A stretch of 14,359 nt of DNA, from NCBI GenBank assembly GCA_027031945.1, contig JALVPE010000078.1:14596-28954 (forward strand), written 5' to 3'. The stretch's first letter is position 1. Every line of letters starts with the position of its first letter. Source of the stretch: Candidatus Moraniibacteriota bacterium (GTDB taxonomy: Bacteria > Patescibacteriota > Minisyncoccia > Moranbacterales > GCA-2747515). The notes under the pieces were generated by a model. The model saw nothing but the letters and a program-made list of their open reading frames with translations, was not told where the DNA came from and did no database searches. Below, piece after piece: positions 13,310-14,359 of the stretch. The position numbers and the translations under genes are program-made.

Positions 13310-13765
13310 TTAATCTTTCATTATATCTTGAATTACCTTACGAAAACTATCTACTGAACCAACAGCCTTATACACACTCGCAAAACGTATAAAAGCAACA
13401 TCATCAACATCTCTGAGTTTATCCATGATGATCTTACCAATGACACGACTTTTCATTTCACGTTTTTCTTTTGATTGAATTTCATATTCAATCTCTGCGA
13501 TAACCTTTTCAATGCGCTCCTCTGTCACCGGTCGTTTTTTAAGTGCCTTCCTAAGTCCATTTTCTACTTTGTGTCTATCATATTCTTCTCTTGTACCATC
13601 ACGTTTAATCACAGTAAGTCTCAAAAGCTCAACATCTTCATAAGTAGTAAATCTTTCCTTACACTTCAAACACTCCCGCCTACGTCGCACACTGCGACCA
13701 TTTTTGATTGTTCGAGAATCAACAACACGTGTCTGCTGTGATTTCTTACAGAATGGGCACTTCAT
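13310..13765 (-). CDS. nrdR: Transcriptional repressor NrdR
   Basis: NrdR represses ribonucleotide reductase genes in response to ATP/dATP bound by its ATP-cone domain. From the ATG at 13765 the product has 151 residues, the usual length, and begins MKCPFC. An upstream TTG at 13780 would add five residues of no family character. The zinc ribbon uses cysteines 3, 6, 32 and 35 (CPFC and CLKC), with the basic stretch SVRRRRECLKCKERFTTYED between and after. The ATP-cone follows from about residue 47 (LTVIKRDGTREEYDRHKVEN) through VAFIRFASVYKAVGSVDSF. No nrd gene is in the window and no convincing NrdR box was found upstream. Confidence 0.96.
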   Translation of the reverse strand: MKCPFCKKSQQTRVVDSRTIKNGRSVRRRRECLKCKERFTTYEDVELLRLTVIKRDGTREEYDRHKVENGLRKALKKRPVTEERIEKVIAEIEYEIQSKEKREMKSRVIGKIIMDKLRDVDDVAFIRFASVYKAVGSVDSFRKVIQDIMKD

Positions 13766-13801
13766 ATTATCAATACTCAATAACTAAAAAATTGTATTAA
13801 A

Positions 13802-13831
13802 AGTATACAGACATACAAGCAATAATCACAA
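13802..13831 (-). promoter_or_regulatory. Candidate promoter of nrdR
   Basis: On the minus strand TTGTGA (13831-13826), an 18-base spacer and TATACT (13807-13802) make a weak to moderate sigma70 pair, with a start about 30 bases before the nrdR ATG. An overlapping alternative (TTGCTT with TAATAC, 17-base spacing) is equally possible. The gap from 13766 to 13893 also holds the palindromes TTTGCAAA and GAAAGCTTTC, without a clear terminator. Confidence 0.3.
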
Positions 13832-13893
13832 ACCAATCATAAAAGTTTGCAAAGCTTATAAAAATAAGAAATTTAAAACTCTGAAAGCTTTCT

Positions 13894-14359
13894 TTAATTT
13901 ACAATAAACCAGTCAAATGACAAATCTATTTCAGAAACTTTTTCTATAATAATTCTAAAAAAATTATTTTCATATTCTTTTTCAATGTGAAAACTGTTTC
14001 CGCTCATGTCACTAATAGGTGTAACAAATACCTTACTGCCATCCTTAAGTGATTTGGTTAATACCTCTATTTTAGTTTCACCCACAGGTATAATTGCAGT
14101 TCCCACAGAAGAAGCATTTACATTATCTCCATTATCGTCTTCTACTGTTATATCATCGTTAATTGTAAGTGTATTCGTTTCTAATTCTTCCGTTACAATC
14201 TTTTTTGTATTCAACAATCCATTTAGAGTTAGAATTGCTACATCATTTATATCCTCTATCACATTACCATCTTCATCTTTTAATATATTTCCTTTATCAT
14301 CTCTTTGTGCTACCGATTGTTGAAGTGTTCCATCTTCACTTGCAAATATAATTCTATCT
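13894..14359 (-). CDS. C-terminal end of a probable Patescibacteria surface protein (partial)
   Basis: The frame is open from the right window edge to a TAA at 13896-13894, giving the last 154 residues; the start lies outside. An internal GTG at 14262 is just a valine codon within the frame. The visible part is acidic (many D and E) and beta-rich with no membrane helix. It includes LTLNGLLNTKKIVTEELETN at about residues 47-66 and repeated NDDITVEDDNGDN-like turns. The last 70 or so residues run GTAIIPVGETKIEVLTKSL, DGSKVFVTPISDMSGNSF, and end ISEIDL-like SFDWFIVN. From recall, many predicted secreted CPR proteins end in a similar domain (GTA-I-G-T-V...SKVFVTP...G-F...FDWWIVN). The function is unknown to me; it may cap, anchor or sort surface proteins. 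It ends 129 bases before nrdR. Confidence 0.7.
   Translation of the reverse strand, partial: DRIIFASEDGTLQQSVAQRDDKGNILKDEDGNVIEDINDVAILTLNGLLNTKKIVTEELETNTLTINDDITVEDDNGDNVNASSVGTAIIPVGETKIEVLTKSLKDGSKVFVTPISDMSGNSFHIEKEYENNFFRIIIEKVSEIDLSFDWFIVN

Noticed and set aside
13766..13780. TTG start of nrdR five codons upstream
   Set aside because: The ATG at 13765 gives the standard MKCPFC N-terminus and family length.
13839..13860. Palindrome TTTGCAAA with AT flanks as an NrdR box or operator
   Set aside because: Only the eight central bases are symmetrical with a few flanking matches, and it does not resemble the NrdR box pattern I know.
14006..14323. Plus-strand open frame of 105 codons at the right end
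   Set aside because: It overlaps the surface-protein frame on the other strand; its Ser/Val/Thr-rich composition is the complement of acidic codons.

Overview
The window is a low-GC bacterial segment in which every supported gene lies on the minus strand, so transcription runs from high to low coordinates. Features pointing to a Patescibacteria (Candidate Phyla Radiation) lineage, perhaps Parcubacteria-like, are the long NDK variant, a surface protein ending in FDWFIVN, the short L3, the separate ComEC channel and metallo-hydrolase ORFs, and the near absence of Shine-Dalgarno sequences. This placement is inference from recalled family features; no 16S gene or lineage-defining marker is present. 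The standard genetic code reads through all genes. Every gene whose stop is visible ends in TAA except comEC, which ends in TAG.

Layout in the direction of transcription: (1) 14359-13894, the C-terminal end of a probable surface protein. (2) 13765-10689, a housekeeping and competence cluster: nrdR, a DUF167 gene, a ComEC channel protein, and a ComEC-type metallo-beta-lactamase-fold hydrolase whose start overlaps the comEC stop by 11 bases. (3) 10600-9995, ndk behind its own near-consensus promoter. (4) 9726-8536, tuf behind two tandem sigma70-like promoters and followed by two tandem hairpins. (5) 8442-8119, rpsJ (S10), standing apart from the rest of its operon. (6) A 255-base regulatory gap holding a near-consensus promoter, a palindrome over its -10 box and a hairpin with a T-tract. 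(7) 7863-459, a compact S10-spc ribosomal protein operon in canonical order: L3, L4, L23, L2, S19, L22, S3, L16, L29, S17, L14, L24, L5, S14, S8, L6. (8) 441-1, L18, which runs without a stop into sequence resembling a Bacteroidota-type lipase/esterase.

The ribosomal block and tuf are translation genes expected to be highly expressed. ndk and nrdR concern nucleotide supply, and the ComEC pair concerns DNA uptake. No tRNA, rRNA, CRISPR array, insertion sequence or phage gene was seen.

The observations most worth a second look are the L18/lipase junction at the left end (assembly chimera or fusion), the separated and apparently regulated S10-L3 junction, and the surface-protein C-terminal domain at the right end. 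I did not find convincing evidence of an entirely new multi-gene system.
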